A stretch of DNA of 64,000 bases, from assembly GCF_006475605.1 (NCBI RefSeq), contig NZ_SSBC01000019.1:310001-374000 (forward strand). The letters are read 5' to 3'. This document shows positions 24,734 through 33,575 of the stretch, piece after piece. The position numbers were made by a program, and so were the translations under genes. Numbering within the stretch: the stretch's first letter is position 1; every line of letters starts with the position of its first letter. Below the pieces are notes generated by a model. The model was not told where the DNA came from and made no database searches. It saw nothing but the letters and a program-made list of their open reading frames with translations. Source of the stretch: Asticcacaulis tiandongensis. Its GTDB lineage: Bacteria > Pseudomonadota > Alphaproteobacteria > Caulobacterales > Caulobacteraceae.

Positions 24734-24777
24734 ACGCGCCTAGCTTGCTAATATCTGTGGGTTCATGCTAGGCGTGT
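24734..24777. promoter_or_regulatory. Long inverted repeat between luxI and the XRE gene
   Basis: ACGCGCCTAGC (24734-24744) and GCTAGGCGTGT (24767-24777) are inverted copies with one mismatch and a 22-bp spacer. It could be an attenuator-like hairpin after luxI or the autoregulatory operator of the XRE repressor. No T-run follows. Confidence 0.45.
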
Positions 24778-24815
24778 AGGCAGATTATTGTATTATCCAT
24801 TTGAGAGTAGAGTTC

Positions 24816-25229
24816 ATGTTACGTGACAAGGTGCCCCATAAGGTTGATGTCATCGTCGGCGCACGCGTGCGCGGGCGTCGCAAGGAAATGGGCCTGTCTC
24901 AGACCGAACTGGCTGAAGCGGTGGGGGTTACCTTTCAGCAGGTGCAGAAATATGAAAGCGGTGTGAACCGCATCAGTGCCTCGAAGTTGTTTGAAATATC
25001 CAGGGTGCTGCAAACCTCGATTCAGGATTTCTTTGAATTTCCCGAAGAGCAGACCGAGAACTTTTCGGTATCGTCTTCGGAAGAGAATGTTATCAATTTT
25101 CTCTATACCTCCGAAGGCATTGAGCTGGCGCGGACCTTTACCGCCATTCGTAACGGGCGCAAGCGTCGCGGGATTCTCAGCCTTATTCGCACGCTGGCGG
25201 ACGATCCGGCGCAGGATAGCGCCGTTTAA
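24816..25229 (+). CDS. XRE/Cro-family helix-turn-helix regulator
   Basis: The frame starts at TTG 24801, but ATG 24816 is a better start; 137 residues. The N-terminal HTH_3 domain (about 12-70) is clear: RVRGRRKEMGLSQTELAEAV then GVTFQQVQKYESGVNRIS. The C-terminal half is polar and ends in a basic stretch (RNGRKRRG) and a short helix; it is not a peptidase or ligand domain I know. Such proteins of about 140 residues are common in alphaproteobacteria. Lying between luxI and a second luxR, it may modulate the quorum circuit. Confidence 0.88.
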   Translation: MLRDKVPHKVDVIVGARVRGRRKEMGLSQTELAEAVGVTFQQVQKYESGVNRISASKLFEISRVLQTSIQDFFEFPEEQTENFSVSSSEENVINFLYTSEGIELARTFTAIRNGRKRRGILSLIRTLADDPAQDSAV

Positions 25230-25369
25230 TTCTCCGAAATCTGGTCAAACCGGTCAAAAAAATCACCGGCATCACTCATCTTCATGATGGTATGAATGCG
25301 CGTGCCTGACATTATCACGAGGCCCTGTCCGTACAGGAGGGGCGCGTTTAATGTGGGAGGCCGGGGCTT

Positions 25370-25588
25370 ATGTCGGTGGAAAAAATTTCGTTTGGTGAAG
25401 GCGCAACACGCGTTCTGGATGCGCTGGAATTTCTAAAGAAGCAGTGTGAACAGTCGGGACTTGATCATATGGCGAGACATATCCATGTCGCGCTTGCGGC
25501 CTGTCTTGATGAATATGTCGAAGAAAAGCGCAGTGAGCTGGAGCGCAAGCTGGAAGGCTTTGTTGAAAAGCGTCAGCAGCTTAATTAA
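25370..25588 (+). CDS. Small helical hypothetical protein
   Basis: Seventy-two residues, predicted helical with a charged heptad-like C-terminal half (DEYVEEKRSELERKLEGFVEKRQQ). No family is recognised. Its stop overlaps the convergent luxR paralogue by 4 nt. A small hairpin, CCTGT/ACAGG, lies at 25325-25338 upstream. Position between the XRE gene and the second luxR suggests a link to the quorum module, but nothing more can be said. Confidence 0.5.
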   Translation: MSVEKISFGEGATRVLDALEFLKKQCEQSGLDHMARHIHVALAACLDEYVEEKRSELERKLEGFVEKRQQLN

Positions 25589-26328
25589 GGTCGGATCAGG
25601 CCCAGCATAATGCCTTTGATTGAGGCGGTGACGCGGTTATTGACTTCCAGCTTCTCGAAGATATGCCGCATATGGGTGTTGACCGTATTGCGGCTGATCA
25701 GGAGCTGGTCGGCAATATCATCGTCCGTCGCACCGGTCGCGACGCGGGTCAGAATCTCGATTTCTTTCACCGTCAGGGTCACGTTGAGACGGCCATTGGC
25801 TTTGGCGTTCAGACGCTTATAGGCCATGTAAAACTGGTTGCAGTAGGCAAACAGAAGGTCGAGATTCTTACAGCATTCGTCGGATCTGTGGGAGGTGGCC
25901 AGAGCGATGCCGGCTATCTGGGATTTCGGGCCGTGCAGGGGAATGCCGACGCCGTGATTTAAACCGGCATCCTCACCCATGCGCATGAATTTGGTCTGCT
26001 GACCCGATATGCGCGCCGTGCGTTCCACATCTGACCAGTAAAAGGGCAGGTCGTGGGTGGCGGCGGCTTTCAGGACAGGGTCAATTCTGTCGAAGCCCTT
26101 TTCGACATAATATCTTTGCCAGTCTTCGGGGTAATGATGGAGCAGGCCAATGCGGTTCAGGTCTTCGGGGAGGTCCGAATCACGCGCCACCGAGAAAATC
26201 AGCCGGTCATAGCCGAAGCTCTGCATGCTGCCGGTGAGCAGGTCAAACAGGGCTTCGGATGAGCGGGCCTCTGTGGTTTTCAAAACAAAGGTTTCGAAAG
26301 AGGCTGCATTGGGTGTCGGGACAAGCAT
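25585..26328 (-). CDS. Second LuxR-family regulator, paralogue of the 23249 gene
   Basis: The frame opens at 26397, but starting at ATG 26328 gives 247 residues whose N-terminus aligns with the first LuxR (MLVPTPNAASFETFVLKT against MLFKSEGYRFEDFVEKT). Pocket residues are kept (EDWQRYY, RIDPVL, FYWSDV, GVGIPL), and the C-terminal HTH has LTVKEIEILTRVATGATDDD, LISRNTVNTHMRHIFEKL and NNRVTASIKG. No luxI is next to it on its strand, so it either shares the signal made by the enzyme at 24068 or listens to other AHLs. I found no lux-box-like dyad at its own promoter. Confidence 0.9.
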   Translation of the reverse strand: MLVPTPNAASFETFVLKTTEARSSEALFDLLTGSMQSFGYDRLIFSVARDSDLPEDLNRIGLLHHYPEDWQRYYVEKGFDRIDPVLKAAATHDLPFYWSDVERTARISGQQTKFMRMGEDAGLNHGVGIPLHGPKSQIAGIALATSHRSDECCKNLDLLFAYCNQFYMAYKRLNAKANGRLNVTLTVKEIEILTRVATGATDDDIADQLLISRNTVNTHMRHIFEKLEVNNRVTASIKGIMLGLIRP

Positions 26329-26444
26329 GAGCGCCGCATAATACTGTGATCGGGTGATATTAGCGGTTCCGATATTCTGGGCAATCGCTTTTCGCATCTG
26401 TGTGGCATTATGCGCGGGGGCGGCACAGCCTCTGCCCAGATCGC

Positions 26445-26467
26445 CTGCTGATATTACCGGTCAGCAG
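26445..26467. promoter_or_regulatory. Inverted repeat CTGCTGA/TCAGCAG
   Basis: Seven-base perfect arms with a 9-bp spacer, in the divergent gap between the second luxR and the sugar transporter (26329-26627). Candidate operator; no further support. Confidence 0.3.
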
Positions 26468-26528
26468 ATTGAAATCACCGTGCCTGCCGCGTTTTTCCTG
26501 ATGAAATGACCTATCTGTGATGCATTAG

Positions 26529-26580
26529 ATAATATATATATTATAAATGGCTTGACCTGTCGCGGACATGTCCTGATAAA
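26529..26580 (+). promoter_or_regulatory. Promoter and AT-palindrome upstream of the galactoside operon
   Basis: TTGACC at 26552-26557 and GATAAA at 26575-26580 with a 17-bp spacer make a plausible sigma70-type promoter 47 bp before the transporter start codon. Just upstream is a perfect 16-bp palindrome ATAATATATATATTAT (26529-26544), which could be an operator for the FadR-type regulator encoded at 30546. Confidence 0.5.
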
Positions 26581-26627
26581 TACCTGCCGCCGTTCCCAAT
26601 GGCGGGTAACAATAAAAAGAGGCAGGT

Positions 26628-28073
26628 ATGGTTACGCTTACGGCTCCGGCAGGCACCGGAGGGAGCGCGGGTGCGCCAGATCACAAATTCAATCTCGGTT
26701 ATATTGTCATCATCTCCTTTGTGGCGGCCCTTGGGGGCTTGCTGTTTGGTTATGACTGGGTGGTGGTTGGCGGGGCCAAGCCGTTTTACGAGGCCTATTT
26801 CGGCCTGACGTCCGAAGCGCTTGTGGGCTGGGCCAACAGTTGCGCACTTTTGGGGTGTCTGGCCGGTTCTGTGTTCGCCGGTTTTGTCTCTGACCGGATC
26901 GGCCGGAAAAAGCTGCTGATTCTCGCGGCGTTTCTGTTTGCCTCAACGGCGTTCCTGACGGGTTGGGCCACGTCTTTCGATATGTTTATCGTCTGGCGCA
27001 TCTTGGGCGGCGTGGCGATCGGCATCGCGTCGAATGTGTCGCCGACCTATATTGCCGAGATCAGCCCGCCGAAGTGGCGCGGGCGTCTGGTGGTGCTCAA
27101 TCAGCTGACGCTGGTCATCGGGATTCTGGGGGCGCAGATCGTCAACTGGATGATTGCCAATACCGGTTCGGGGACAGACGCGACCTCGATGGAGGCCTTG
27201 CGGGAAACATGGGTCGGGCAATATGGCTGGCGCTGGATGTTTACCGCTGTGGCCGCGCCTTCGATTGTGTTTCTGATCTGTGCGTTCTTTGTGCCGGAAA
27301 GCCCGCGCTGGCTCATCAAGGCCGGGGCCACGGAAAAAGCCAGAACCATTTTGTCACGCATCGGCGGCTCAGACTATGCCGACGCCCAGATTTCGGATGT
27401 TGCCAAGGGGCTGCACAGCGAAGCCAGTACCAAAGGGGCCTGGCGTGATCTGTTGCGACCGGCGATGTTTATGGTGCTGCTGATGGGCATGGGGCTGGCG
27501 GTGTTGCAGCAATGGAGCGGCACCAATGTCATCTTCAACTATGCCGAAGAAATCTATCGCGGGGCGGGCTATGACCTGAGCGGGGTGATGTTCAATATTG
27601 TCATTACCGGCGCGATCAATCTGGTGTTTACGCTGGTGGCGACCTTGTTTGTTGACCGTGTTGGCAGGCGTGCCCTGATGCTGTGGGGCGCCGGGGGTAT
27701 GGCGCTTATTCACCTGTGTCTGGGGGCGGCCTTCTTTATGGGGGTTACCGGTGTGGCGGTACTGGGGCTCACTCTGGCGGTGATTGCGCTCTACGCCATG
27801 TCGCTGGCGCCGGTCACCTGGGTGCTTTTGTCGGAAATCTTTCCGACACGGGTGCGCGGGGCGGCCATGTCCATATCGGTCTCGGCTTTGTGGATTGCCT
27901 GCTTTATCGTCACCTTTACCTTCCCTCTGATGAACAAGGCGCTCGGGGCCGCAGGCACCTTCTGGTGCTATGGCGCGTTCTGTTTCATTGGCTTTATCCT
28001 GATCCGCAAATATGTGCCGGAAACCAAGGGGAAGTCGCTCGAGGAAATTGAAACCCAGCTTAACCTGCGCTGA
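26628..28073 (+). CDS. MFS sugar/proton symporter
   Basis: A 481-residue protein with 12 predicted transmembrane helices. Sugar porter signatures are present: GYDWVVVGG in TM1, DRIGRKK in loop 2-3, PESPRWL after TM6, DRVGRRALM in loop 8-9 and PETKGKSLEEIE at the C-terminus. This family (xylose, galactose and glucose importers such as XylE and GalP) is driven by H+. It is the first gene of a run containing beta-galactosidase and galactonate dehydratase genes, so galactose or a closely related hexose is the likely substrate. An 18-bp gap precedes the GH35 gene. Confidence 0.93.
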   Translation: MVTLTAPAGTGGSAGAPDHKFNLGYIVIISFVAALGGLLFGYDWVVVGGAKPFYEAYFGLTSEALVGWANSCALLGCLAGSVFAGFVSDRIGRKKLLILAAFLFASTAFLTGWATSFDMFIVWRILGGVAIGIASNVSPTYIAEISPPKWRGRLVVLNQLTLVIGILGAQIVNWMIANTGSGTDATSMEALRETWVGQYGWRWMFTAVAAPSIVFLICAFFVPESPRWLIKAGATEKARTILSRIGGSDYADAQISDVAKGLHSEASTKGAWRDLLRPAMFMVLLMGMGLAVLQQWSGTNVIFNYAEEIYRGAGYDLSGVMFNIVITGAINLVFTLVATLFVDRVGRRALMLWGAGGMALIHLCLGAAFFMGVTGVAVLGLTLAVIALYAMSLAPVTWVLLSEIFPTRVRGAAMSISVSALWIACFIVTFTFPLMNKALGAAGTFWCYGAFCFIGFILIRKYVPETKGKSLEEIETQLNLR

Positions 28074-28091
28074 AACCGAAAGGCAGATTTA

Positions 28092-30539
28092 ATGAGCCTG
28101 TTCAAACCTAACCGCTATGCCGTTTCCATGGCCGCTCTGTTGTTGATGGCGTCACCGTCACTGGCGGAAACCTATCGTGTTGATGCGGCGACACCACCCG
28201 AAGCGCCGCGTGAAGGCCTGCTGAATTTGGGGTCAAATACCGCGCCGGACGGGCGGGTGCTGAGTGTCAATAACCGTTATCTGATGCTCAACAATCAGCC
28301 GGTTTTGCCGGTCATGGGTGAGTTTCACTATACGCGTTTCCCTGAGGCCTATTGGGAAGAACAACTCCTTAAGATGAAGGCGGCGGGTGTCAATGTCATC
28401 GCCACCTATGTCATCTGGCAGCACCATCAGGAGCAGCCGGACAGCTTTAACTGGAGCGGCAATCGTGACCTGAGGCGCTTTATTCAACTGGCGCAGAAAC
28501 ATGACCTTTATGTCTATTTGCGGCCGGGGCCGTGGGCCCATGCCGAGGTGCGCTTTGGCGGTGTGCCTGACTGGGTGGTGCATGCGGTGCCGACGCGTGG
28601 CAATGACCCGACCTATCTCAGCTATGTCGATCGCTATTTTGGCGAGGTCTTCAAACAGGCCGAAGGGCTTTTGTGGAAAGACGGCGGCCCTATCATCGGT
28701 ATCCAGATCGAGAACGAATATAACCGCACCGGCCCGCTTCAGGGGCGTGAGCATATCGGTCGGCTGAAAGACATGATGATCGCACATGGTTTTGACCTGC
28801 CGCTCTATACGGTGACCGGTTGGGACAACGCCGTGTTTCCGCGCGGTGAAGTGATTCCGGTATTTGGTTCCTATGTCGATGAGCCGTGGTCGGCTTCAGG
28901 GGTAATGATGCCGCCGAAATCGAGTTTCGTGTTCCAGTTCGGGGTGCGGAATGAGCAGGGGCTGGGGGCGCAGGGGCGTACCTCGACGCAGGATGACGGG
29001 GCGCGTGACGCCGATATCACGCCGTTTTTCGGGGCTGAATATGGTGGGGGTGTGCCGCAGATGTATCGCCGCCGTCCGCTGATTGCGCCGGATGATATTG
29101 CCGACATGCTGGTCACCAAGGTCGGTTCGGGTGTAAATCTGATGGGCTATTACATGTTTCAGGGCGGGCAGAATCCGGCCGGAACGCCCTATCGTCATGA
29201 AAGCATAGCCACCGGCAGCCCGAATGATGTGCCCTATTTCGGCTATGATTTTCAGGCCCCTCTGGCGCAATATGGCCATGCCCATCCGGTGTTGAACCGC
29301 ATTCGTCCGGTGCACTATTTCCTGCAAGCCTTTGGCGATCGTCTGGCCCCGATGACGGTCTATGCGCCGGATCAGTTGCCGAAAGATACGGCTGACCTTG
29401 AGACCCTGCGCTGGGCCTTCCGTGGCGATGGGCAGTCGGGCTTTGTCTTCGTCAATAACCACGTGCGTGAATATGAGACGCCGGCCCATGCCGATACCCG
29501 GTTTAATGTGGTGCTGGCTGGCAAGACCCTGACCCTGCCGTCAAAGGGTGTGACGGTGGAAAAGGGCGATGCCTTTATCTGGCCGGTGCATTTTGATCTG
29601 GCGGGGATTGATCTCAAGTGGGCGACCGCGCAGCCCGTGACGCAGATACGTGACAGCGAAGGGGAGCTGTTTGTCTTCAGCGGCACGGCGAAGATTGCGC
29701 CGGAGTTTGTCTTTGACCGCGCGATCACGGTGCGTGGGGGTACGCAAAAGACGGTGGACGGGCAAAAGATTGTCACGCCACGTTCGGGGGAGATTGTCAC
29801 CCTGAGTGATGCCTCGGGCAAGCGCAGCCGCTTCCTTTATCTTGAGGCGGCGCAGGCGGATCGTCTGGCGGTGATCGAGATGGAGGGCCCGAATAATCAG
29901 AGTCAGACACGTCTGATCCTCAGTGACGCCCATGCCTTTGGCAGCCCCGAGGGCGGCCTGAGCCTGCGTCAGACCAGCCCTGATTTTGCGTTCGCGGCCT
30001 ATCCGGCGCTGGGGGCGCAGGTGACCTCAAGTCTGGCGCTCAAGCGTGGCAAGGCACAGGGTGTCTTTGCGACCTATAGTGCGCGGGCGGCAGAGGTCAG
30101 TCTTGAGCCGGAGGTGTCGGTCTTGCGTCCGGTGGGCAAGGCTCCGCCGCTTAAGCTGCACGGGCCGCGCAATACGCCGGTCGCGCCGGTGCCTGAAAGC
30201 TTTGCGGCCGCAGGGGCCTGGAAGATCAAGGTGCCGCAGGATGCGCTTAAAGGGGTGTCGGACGTCTATATGGACGTGGCCTATGAAGGCGATGTGGCGC
30301 GTCTGTTTTCCGGGCCGGAAATGCTGGATGATGAATATTTCATTGGCCGCACCTGGCGGATCGGGCTTAAGCGTTATGCCGATAAACTTGATCAGCCTCT
30401 GACCGTGACCATCATGCCTTTGCGTGAAGATTCCACCGTCTATCTCGATCCTTCGGTCAAGCCGCAGTTCGAAGACGGGCAGGTGGCACGGATCAAGGAT
30501 CTCAGGCTGGTGCCGGAATATGATCTGACCCTAAGATAG
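28092..30539 (+). CDS. Exported GH35 beta-galactosidase
   Basis: Eight hundred and fifteen residues with a Sec signal peptide ending SPSLAE. The GH35 TIM barrel (about 55-390) shows GEFHYTRFPEAYWEEQLLKM and YLRPGPWAHAE. The acid/base Glu is in IQIENEYN near 210 and the probable nucleophile Glu in FFGAEYGGG near 317. The C-terminal half is made of beta-sandwich domains. GH35 enzymes release beta-galactosyl residues from galactans or oligosaccharides. The signal peptide places it in the periplasm or on the surface, so galactose would be freed outside and taken up by the adjacent MFS symporter. Confidence 0.92.
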   Translation: MSLFKPNRYAVSMAALLLMASPSLAETYRVDAATPPEAPREGLLNLGSNTAPDGRVLSVNNRYLMLNNQPVLPVMGEFHYTRFPEAYWEEQLLKMKAAGVNVIATYVIWQHHQEQPDSFNWSGNRDLRRFIQLAQKHDLYVYLRPGPWAHAEVRFGGVPDWVVHAVPTRGNDPTYLSYVDRYFGEVFKQAEGLLWKDGGPIIGIQIENEYNRTGPLQGREHIGRLKDMMIAHGFDLPLYTVTGWDNAVFPRGEVIPVFGSYVDEPWSASGVMMPPKSSFVFQFGVRNEQGLGAQGRTSTQDDGARDADITPFFGAEYGGGVPQMYRRRPLIAPDDIADMLVTKVGSGVNLMGYYMFQGGQNPAGTPYRHESIATGSPNDVPYFGYDFQAPLAQYGHAHPVLNRIRPVHYFLQAFGDRLAPMTVYAPDQLPKDTADLETLRWAFRGDGQSGFVFVNNHVREYETPAHADTRFNVVLAGKTLTLPSKGVTVEKGDAFIWPVHFDLAGIDLKWATAQPVTQIRDSEGELFVFSGTAKIAPEFVFDRAITVRGGTQKTVDGQKIVTPRSGEIVTLSDASGKRSRFLYLEAAQADRLAVIEMEGPNNQSQTRLILSDAHAFGSPEGGLSLRQTSPDFAFAAYPALGAQVTSSLALKRGKAQGVFATYSARAAEVSLEPEVSVLRPVGKAPPLKLHGPRNTPVAPVPESFAAAGAWKIKVPQDALKGVSDVYMDVAYEGDVARLFSGPEMLDDEYFIGRTWRIGLKRYADKLDQPLTVTIMPLREDSTVYLDPSVKPQFEDGQVARIKDLRLVPEYDLTLR

Positions 30540-30545
30540 AGAGAG

Positions 30546-31271
30546 ATGAACCCTTATCTGCGTACCCCTCAGGCCATTGGCGGCAATGCCACCCGAACCA
30601 TTGTTCAGGTTCTGGGGGCTGCTATTGTGACCGGACACTATGACGGGCGGGCCTTTCCGACGGAAAAGGAGCTGGCGGAACAGTTTTCCGCCGCCCGTAC
30701 CATCGTGCGCGAAGCGGTCAAGATGCTGTCCGCCAAGGGGTTGATTACCTCGCGCCCGCGTCAGGGTATTCGAGTGGCGCCGGATGATGCGTGGAATCTG
30801 TTTGATCCGGACGTTCTGGGCTGGCTGATGGAGCGGCGCTTTTCGCCGCATCTGCTCGTGGAATTTACGGAAATGCGGCTGGCGGTCGAACCGGCGGCGG
30901 CGGCTTTGGCGGCGGCGCAGGCGACTGAGGCGCACAAGGCCGCCATCAGTGAGGCGGTGGCGCGTATGTATGCGGCAGAACGTGGCGCGGACGATGATCT
31001 GGCGGCGGATATTGCTTTTCATCTGGCGGTTATTGAAGCCAGCGGCAACCGCTTTCTCAGGCAGACGCGGGTCATGATCGCTACGGCCCTGACGATCAGT
31101 ATTCGCTACACCAATCAGGTCAAGGGCGTGAAGCGGGCCAGTGCCGCCGATCATGAGGCGGTGGCGCAGGCCATAGTGTCCGGTCAGCCGGACGTCGCAC
31201 GGCGGGTTATGTTCAGCCTGCTGGAGGGGGCGCTTGATCTGGTGAAAAGCCAGTTACCTGCGCCGTCCTGA
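30546..31271 (+). CDS. GntR/FadR-family transcriptional regulator (probable DgoR-like)
   Basis: Two hundred and forty-one residues. The N-terminal winged helix (about 15-80) shows FPTEKELAEQFSAARTIVRE then AVKMLSAKGLI and SRPRQGIRV. The C-terminal FCD helical domain has the His and Asp positions that bind a metal-chelated acid ligand (EFTEMRLAVEPAAAALAA, AFHLAVIEASGN). Members next to galactonate dehydratase usually respond to galactonate or a 2-keto-3-deoxy acid. It starts 6 bp after the GH35 gene, with GAGAGA as RBS, so it is co-transcribed with the operon it likely represses. Confidence 0.9.
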   Translation: MNPYLRTPQAIGGNATRTIVQVLGAAIVTGHYDGRAFPTEKELAEQFSAARTIVREAVKMLSAKGLITSRPRQGIRVAPDDAWNLFDPDVLGWLMERRFSPHLLVEFTEMRLAVEPAAAALAAAQATEAHKAAISEAVARMYAAERGADDDLAADIAFHLAVIEASGNRFLRQTRVMIATALTISIRYTNQVKGVKRASAADHEAVAQAIVSGQPDVARRVMFSLLEGALDLVKSQLPAPS

Positions 31272-31347
31272 TATATTTATGTGACAATTGGCCTGACACA
31301 GGTCATTAGCAGATCACACTCACTTCTTCCTCATTGCAGGCGGTCCG

Positions 31348-32502
31348 ATGTCATTGTTGTCCCCCATTACCAAGATTGAAACCTTCCCCGTGCCGCCGCG
31401 CTGGCTTTTTGTGCGGGTCGAAACCGAAACCGGGCAGGTTGGCTGGGGCGAGGCGTCGCTTGAGGGGCACACCGAAGCGGTAGAGGGGGCGTTTGCGTCA
31501 TTGCGTGACCGCTTTATCGGCGCTGATCCGGATCATATTGAAAACATCTGGCAGACCGCTTACCGGCTCGGGTTTTATCGTGGTGGGCCGGTGCTGATGT
31601 CAGCCCTGTCGGGGCTTGATCAGGCCTTATGGGACCTGAAGGGGCGGGTATTGAATGTACCGGTCTGGCAATTGCTGGGCGGGCAGGTGCGCAACCGTTT
31701 GCCGGTCTATGCGTGGATTGGCGGCGACCGGCCTTCGGATGTCGTCGAGGCCGCCCGTGTGCGTAAAGCGCAGGGGTTCTCCTGCGTCAAGATGAACGGC
31801 ACCGAAGATATGGGCTGGCTTGATTCGCCCAGAGCGCTTGAGGACACCTTAAGGCGTCTTGAGGCGGTCAAGGCCGAGGGCATGGATGCGGGGCTTGATT
31901 TCCACGGGCGTGTCCATAAGCCTATGGCCAAGCAACTGGCCCGCGCGCTGGAGCCGCTCCGGCCGCTGTTCATTGAGGAGCCGCTGCTGAGCGAGCACCC
32001 TGAGGGCATAGAGCAGTTATCGAAGCTGACCACCATCCCGATTGCGCTCGGCGAACGTCTCTATAGCCGCTGGGATGTGAAGCCGTTCCTGCAGTCGGCG
32101 TCGGTGGATATTCTGCAACCTGACCTTAGCCACGCCGGGGGCATTTCAGAGGTGCGACGCATAGCCTCGATGGCCGAAGCCTATGATGTCGCCATTGCCC
32201 CGCACTGCCCGCTGGGGCCGGTGGCGCTGGCGGCCTGTTTGCAGGTAGGTGTCTCGACGCCGAATTTCGTCATTCAGGAAATGTCGCTGGGGATTCATTA
32301 CAATACCGGCGGGCATGACCTTCTGAGTTACATCACCAACCCCGAAGTCTTTGATGTGAAGGACGGCATGGTGGATGCCCCGACCGGTGCGGGACTGGGG
32401 ATCGATGTCGATGAGGAAAAAGTCCGCCGTCTCAGCCGTGACTGCCCGCCCTGGCGCAATCCGGTGTGGCGCGGGCCGGACGGCTATGTGAGGGAGTGGT
32501 AA
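31348..32502 (+). CDS. dgoD: D-galactonate dehydratase
   Basis: Three hundred and eighty-four residues, enolase superfamily. Features: WGEASLEGHTEAVEGA, metal ligands in GLDFHGR (Asp), FIEEPLL (Glu) and LGERLYSRWD (Glu), the catalytic His region HCPLGPVALAA, and the HGRVHKPMAKQL segment that marks the galactonate dehydratase group. It converts D-galactonate to 2-keto-3-deoxy-galactonate in the De Ley-Doudoroff route. Its stop shares a base with the start of the SDR gene. The kinase and aldolase of the pathway are not in the window. Confidence 0.9.
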   Translation: MSLLSPITKIETFPVPPRWLFVRVETETGQVGWGEASLEGHTEAVEGAFASLRDRFIGADPDHIENIWQTAYRLGFYRGGPVLMSALSGLDQALWDLKGRVLNVPVWQLLGGQVRNRLPVYAWIGGDRPSDVVEAARVRKAQGFSCVKMNGTEDMGWLDSPRALEDTLRRLEAVKAEGMDAGLDFHGRVHKPMAKQLARALEPLRPLFIEEPLLSEHPEGIEQLSKLTTIPIALGERLYSRWDVKPFLQSASVDILQPDLSHAGGISEVRRIASMAEAYDVAIAPHCPLGPVALAACLQVGVSTPNFVIQEMSLGIHYNTGGHDLLSYITNPEVFDVKDGMVDAPTGAGLGIDVDEEKVRRLSRDCPPWRNPVWRGPDGYVREW

Positions 32503-33221
32503 TGCGGTTTGGTGGCAAAACGATCCTGATCACCGGTGCCGCCAGCGGTATCGGTCTGGCGGTATCCGAGCGATTGGCGGCTGAGGGCGCGCAACTGGCG
32601 CTTGTTGATCATAATGCCGTGGCGCTTGAGGCCGTGGCTGAGCGGTTGGGGGCGCTGGCCCTGCCGTGTGATGTGTCTGACGAGGCGGCGCTGAAGGCGG
32701 CCTATGATCGGGCATTGACGCGGTTTGGCTATGTTGACGGGCTGGTCAATGTGGCGGGTATCATGATCTATAAGGCGCTTGAGGCCTTAAGTGGTGACGA
32801 CTGGCATCGGCTGATGAGCATAAATTTCTATGCTGCCGCCAACCTGACGCAAAAGGCGTTTGCCAGCATGACGCGGGGTGGGGCGCTGGTCTATGTCAGC
32901 AGTATTCATACGCAGCAGACGTCACCGCTGGTGGGGCCTTATGCGGCGGCGAAAGCGGCGCTTTCGTCTCTGGCGCGTACGGCCTCAATTGAGGGCAAGC
33001 CCAAGGGCATACGTGCCAACTGTGTCCTGCCCGGTGCTGTGGATACGCCGCTTCTGCGTGAAAGCCCTAATATAAAATCAGGCGCTGAGGTGCTTGAGCC
33101 TGCGGATATAGGACGCCCTGAGGATATTGCCGCAGCGGTGGCCTTTCTGCTCAGTGACGACGCGGCCTTTGTCAGCGGAACGGGCATGGTTGTGGATGGC
33201 GGGCGGCTGGCGAAGCTATAA
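32502..33221 (+). CDS. SDR, probable galactose (aldose) 1-dehydrogenase
   Basis: ATG 32502 overlaps the dgoD stop by one base and follows GAGGGAG; it gives 239 residues. Classical SDR motifs: TGAASGIG near residue 11, NVAGIM, catalytic Ser in YVSSIH, and YAAAK with the Tyr-Lys pair. The Asp-His-Asn after the second strand (LVDHN) fits NAD preference. The gene's place directly behind galactonate dehydratase suggests oxidation of galactose to the lactone. That substrate is inferred from position; the family is broad and a role in 2-keto acid reduction is also possible. Confidence 0.85.
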   Translation: MRFGGKTILITGAASGIGLAVSERLAAEGAQLALVDHNAVALEAVAERLGALALPCDVSDEAALKAAYDRALTRFGYVDGLVNVAGIMIYKALEALSGDDWHRLMSINFYAAANLTQKAFASMTRGGALVYVSSIHTQQTSPLVGPYAAAKAALSSLARTASIEGKPKGIRANCVLPGAVDTPLLRESPNIKSGAEVLEPADIGRPEDIAAAVAFLLSDDAAFVSGTGMVVDGGRLAKL

Positions 33222-33230
33222 AGGGGCTGT

Positions 33231-33575
33231 TTATTCCATCGGCGGCACATGAGGGTTGTCTTCGGCGCGGTCGCGGTAGAGCGCGGCCCGCACGAGGAGA
33301 ATGAGCGTCACCGGTGTTGTGATCAGCACGAAGCCTACCAGCAGGATTTCGTGCGCAATGACACGGGTTTGCAGCACGGCAAAGCACAGCATGGACCCCG
33401 CACAGATCAGGACACCACCCAGAGTGGCTCCAAGCGTTGGGGCATGGACGCGTTCATAAAAGGTTTTAAGGCGCGTCAGGCCGATCACCCCGATCAGGGT
33501 GAGCGAAGCGCCGCTGAGGATTAGCAGGCTGACGACTATGGCTGCCCAGAGCGGCAGTTCGGGGGCCTGTATCAT
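33231..33575 (-). CDS. mnhG: Mrp Na+/H+ antiporter subunit G
   Basis: A 114-residue protein with three transmembrane helices typical of MnhG/PhaG (LSGASLTLIGVIGLTRL, FYERVHAPTLGATLGG). It is the last of six genes in order AB-C-D-E-F-G. Its start overlaps mnhF by 4 nt. Needed for assembly of the complex, which exports Na+ (or K+) in exchange for H+. It converges on the SDR gene with a 9-bp gap. Confidence 0.9.
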   Translation of the reverse strand: MIQAPELPLWAAIVVSLLILSGASLTLIGVIGLTRLKTFYERVHAPTLGATLGGVLICAGSMLCFAVLQTRVIAHEILLVGFVLITTPVTLILLVRAALYRDRAEDNPHVPPME

